DNA of 5,897 nucleotides, from positions 1 to 5,897 of the forward strand of contig JAGXRS010000047.1 in assembly GCA_018335615.1 (NCBI GenBank), written 5' to 3'. Made by a program: the position numbers and the translations under genes. This DNA comes from Hydrogenophaga sp. Its GTDB lineage: Bacteria; Pseudomonadota; Gammaproteobacteria; Burkholderiales; Burkholderiaceae_C. Positions 5,584 through 5,897 of the stretch are shown piece by piece. Each line of letters starts with the position of its first letter. Within the stretch, counting starts at the first letter, position 1. The notes under the pieces are model-generated. The model saw nothing but the letters and a program-made list of their open reading frames with translations, made no database searches and was not told where the DNA came from.

Positions 5584-5897
5584 CCTTGAGCACCTCATAA
5601 GCATCTCCGACGCGCCGGAACGCGCCCTCCGCCAGCTTCTGCACCAGCGGCGACACATGGCCCAGCCGATCGGGGTGGTACTGCTGCAGCAAGGAACGCC
5701 GGACCCGCTCCACCTCGGTCCATCCGCACCCGGGCTGCAGGCCCAGCACCGCCCAGGCCTCTTCCACGTCCATGTTGCCGTCCGCCGATTCGACGCCCTC
5801 GTCCTCCGGCGGCGGCTCGTCTTCCACGCGTTTCTGCTGCTGCACCACGCACACCGACGCCTGCCAGTGCACGTGGTATTCGGTCTGGCAGGCGGGG
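5573..5897 (-). CDS. J-domain (DnaJ-like) protein, C-terminal part, 5' end off the window
   Basis: The minus-strand frame is open from the right edge to the stop at 5573-5575, giving 107 codons. J-proteins stimulate the ATPase of a DnaK-type Hsp70. The last 65 residues form a compact J domain: helix I VEEAWAVLGLQPG (44-56 from the edge), helix II EVERVRRSLLQQY (61-73), the HPD loop needed for Hsp70 contact (74-76), and helices III/IV KLAEGAFRRVGDAYEVLKAQ (87-106). The domain is at the very C-terminus, as in DjlA, rather than at the N-terminus as in DnaJ/CbpA, and there is no G/F or zinc-finger region after it. Before it lie an acidic, Pro-rich linker (VEDEPPPEDEGVESADG, 24-40) and a stretch ACQTEYHVHWQASVCVVQQQK (2-22) that I do not recognise. 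GTG at 5870-5872 could be a start, but the frame stays open upstream, so the gene probably continues. It converges on the transporter gene with 14 bp between stops. Confidence 0.8.
   Translation of the reverse strand, partial: PACQTEYHVHWQASVCVVQQQKRVEDEPPPEDEGVESADGNMDVEEAWAVLGLQPGCGWTEVERVRRSLLQQYHPDRLGHVSPLVQKLAEGAFRRVGDAYEVLKAQR

Noticed and set aside
1..5897. Possible mobile element, CRISPR array, tRNA or novel defence system
   Set aside because: No terminal repeats, transposase, integrase, spaced repeats or cloverleaf-like segments were seen. All sizeable genes are ordinary chromosomal families with uniform base composition.

Overview
The window looks like an ordinary chromosomal segment from a high-G+C betaproteobacterium, most likely of the Comamonadaceae (Hydrogenophaga/Acidovorax-like). 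This rests on the very high G+C at third codon positions, the divergent hemC-ppc arrangement, and the style of the encoded proteins. The taxonomic call is inference from sequence character only, because no database was searched.

Layout. (1) Positions 1-618, minus strand: the first 206 codons of hemC (hydroxymethylbilane synthase, tetrapyrrole synthesis); its C-terminal third lies off the left edge. (2) About 619-761: a divergent intergenic region with a 7-bp inverted repeat, two A7 tracts and a 10-bp palindrome. (3) 762-3644, plus: ppc, a complete phosphoenolpyruvate carboxylase with intact catalytic and allosteric residues. (4) 3645-3801: a 157-bp gap with weak dyads and, at its right end, a TAAAAT box placed so that the next mRNA would be leaderless. 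(5) 3802-4656, plus: a PHP-superfamily phosphoesterase of the Rnm/YciV (RNase AM; 3',5'-nucleoside bisphosphate phosphatase) family. (6) 4656-5558, plus: a ten-helix DMT/EamA transporter whose ATG overlaps the PHP stop by one base (TGATG). (7) 5573-5897, minus: the C-terminal part of a J-domain protein that converges on the transporter gene with 14 bp between stops and runs off the right edge.

How they fit together. hemC and ppc are unrelated housekeeping functions (haem precursor synthesis; anaplerotic oxaloacetate formation) sharing one divergent control region. The PHP enzyme and the transporter form a probable two-gene, translationally coupled operon; nothing in the sequence shows that they share a substrate. 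The J-domain gene is an independent transcript from the opposite direction.

I found no mobile element, CRISPR array, tRNA, rRNA, toxin-antitoxin pair or other accessory system, and nothing I would call an undescribed system. The points worth a second look are the apparent leaderless start of the PHP gene, the dyads and paired A-tracts between hemC and ppc, the uncertain starts of hemC and ppc, and the unrecognised N-terminal part of the J-domain protein.
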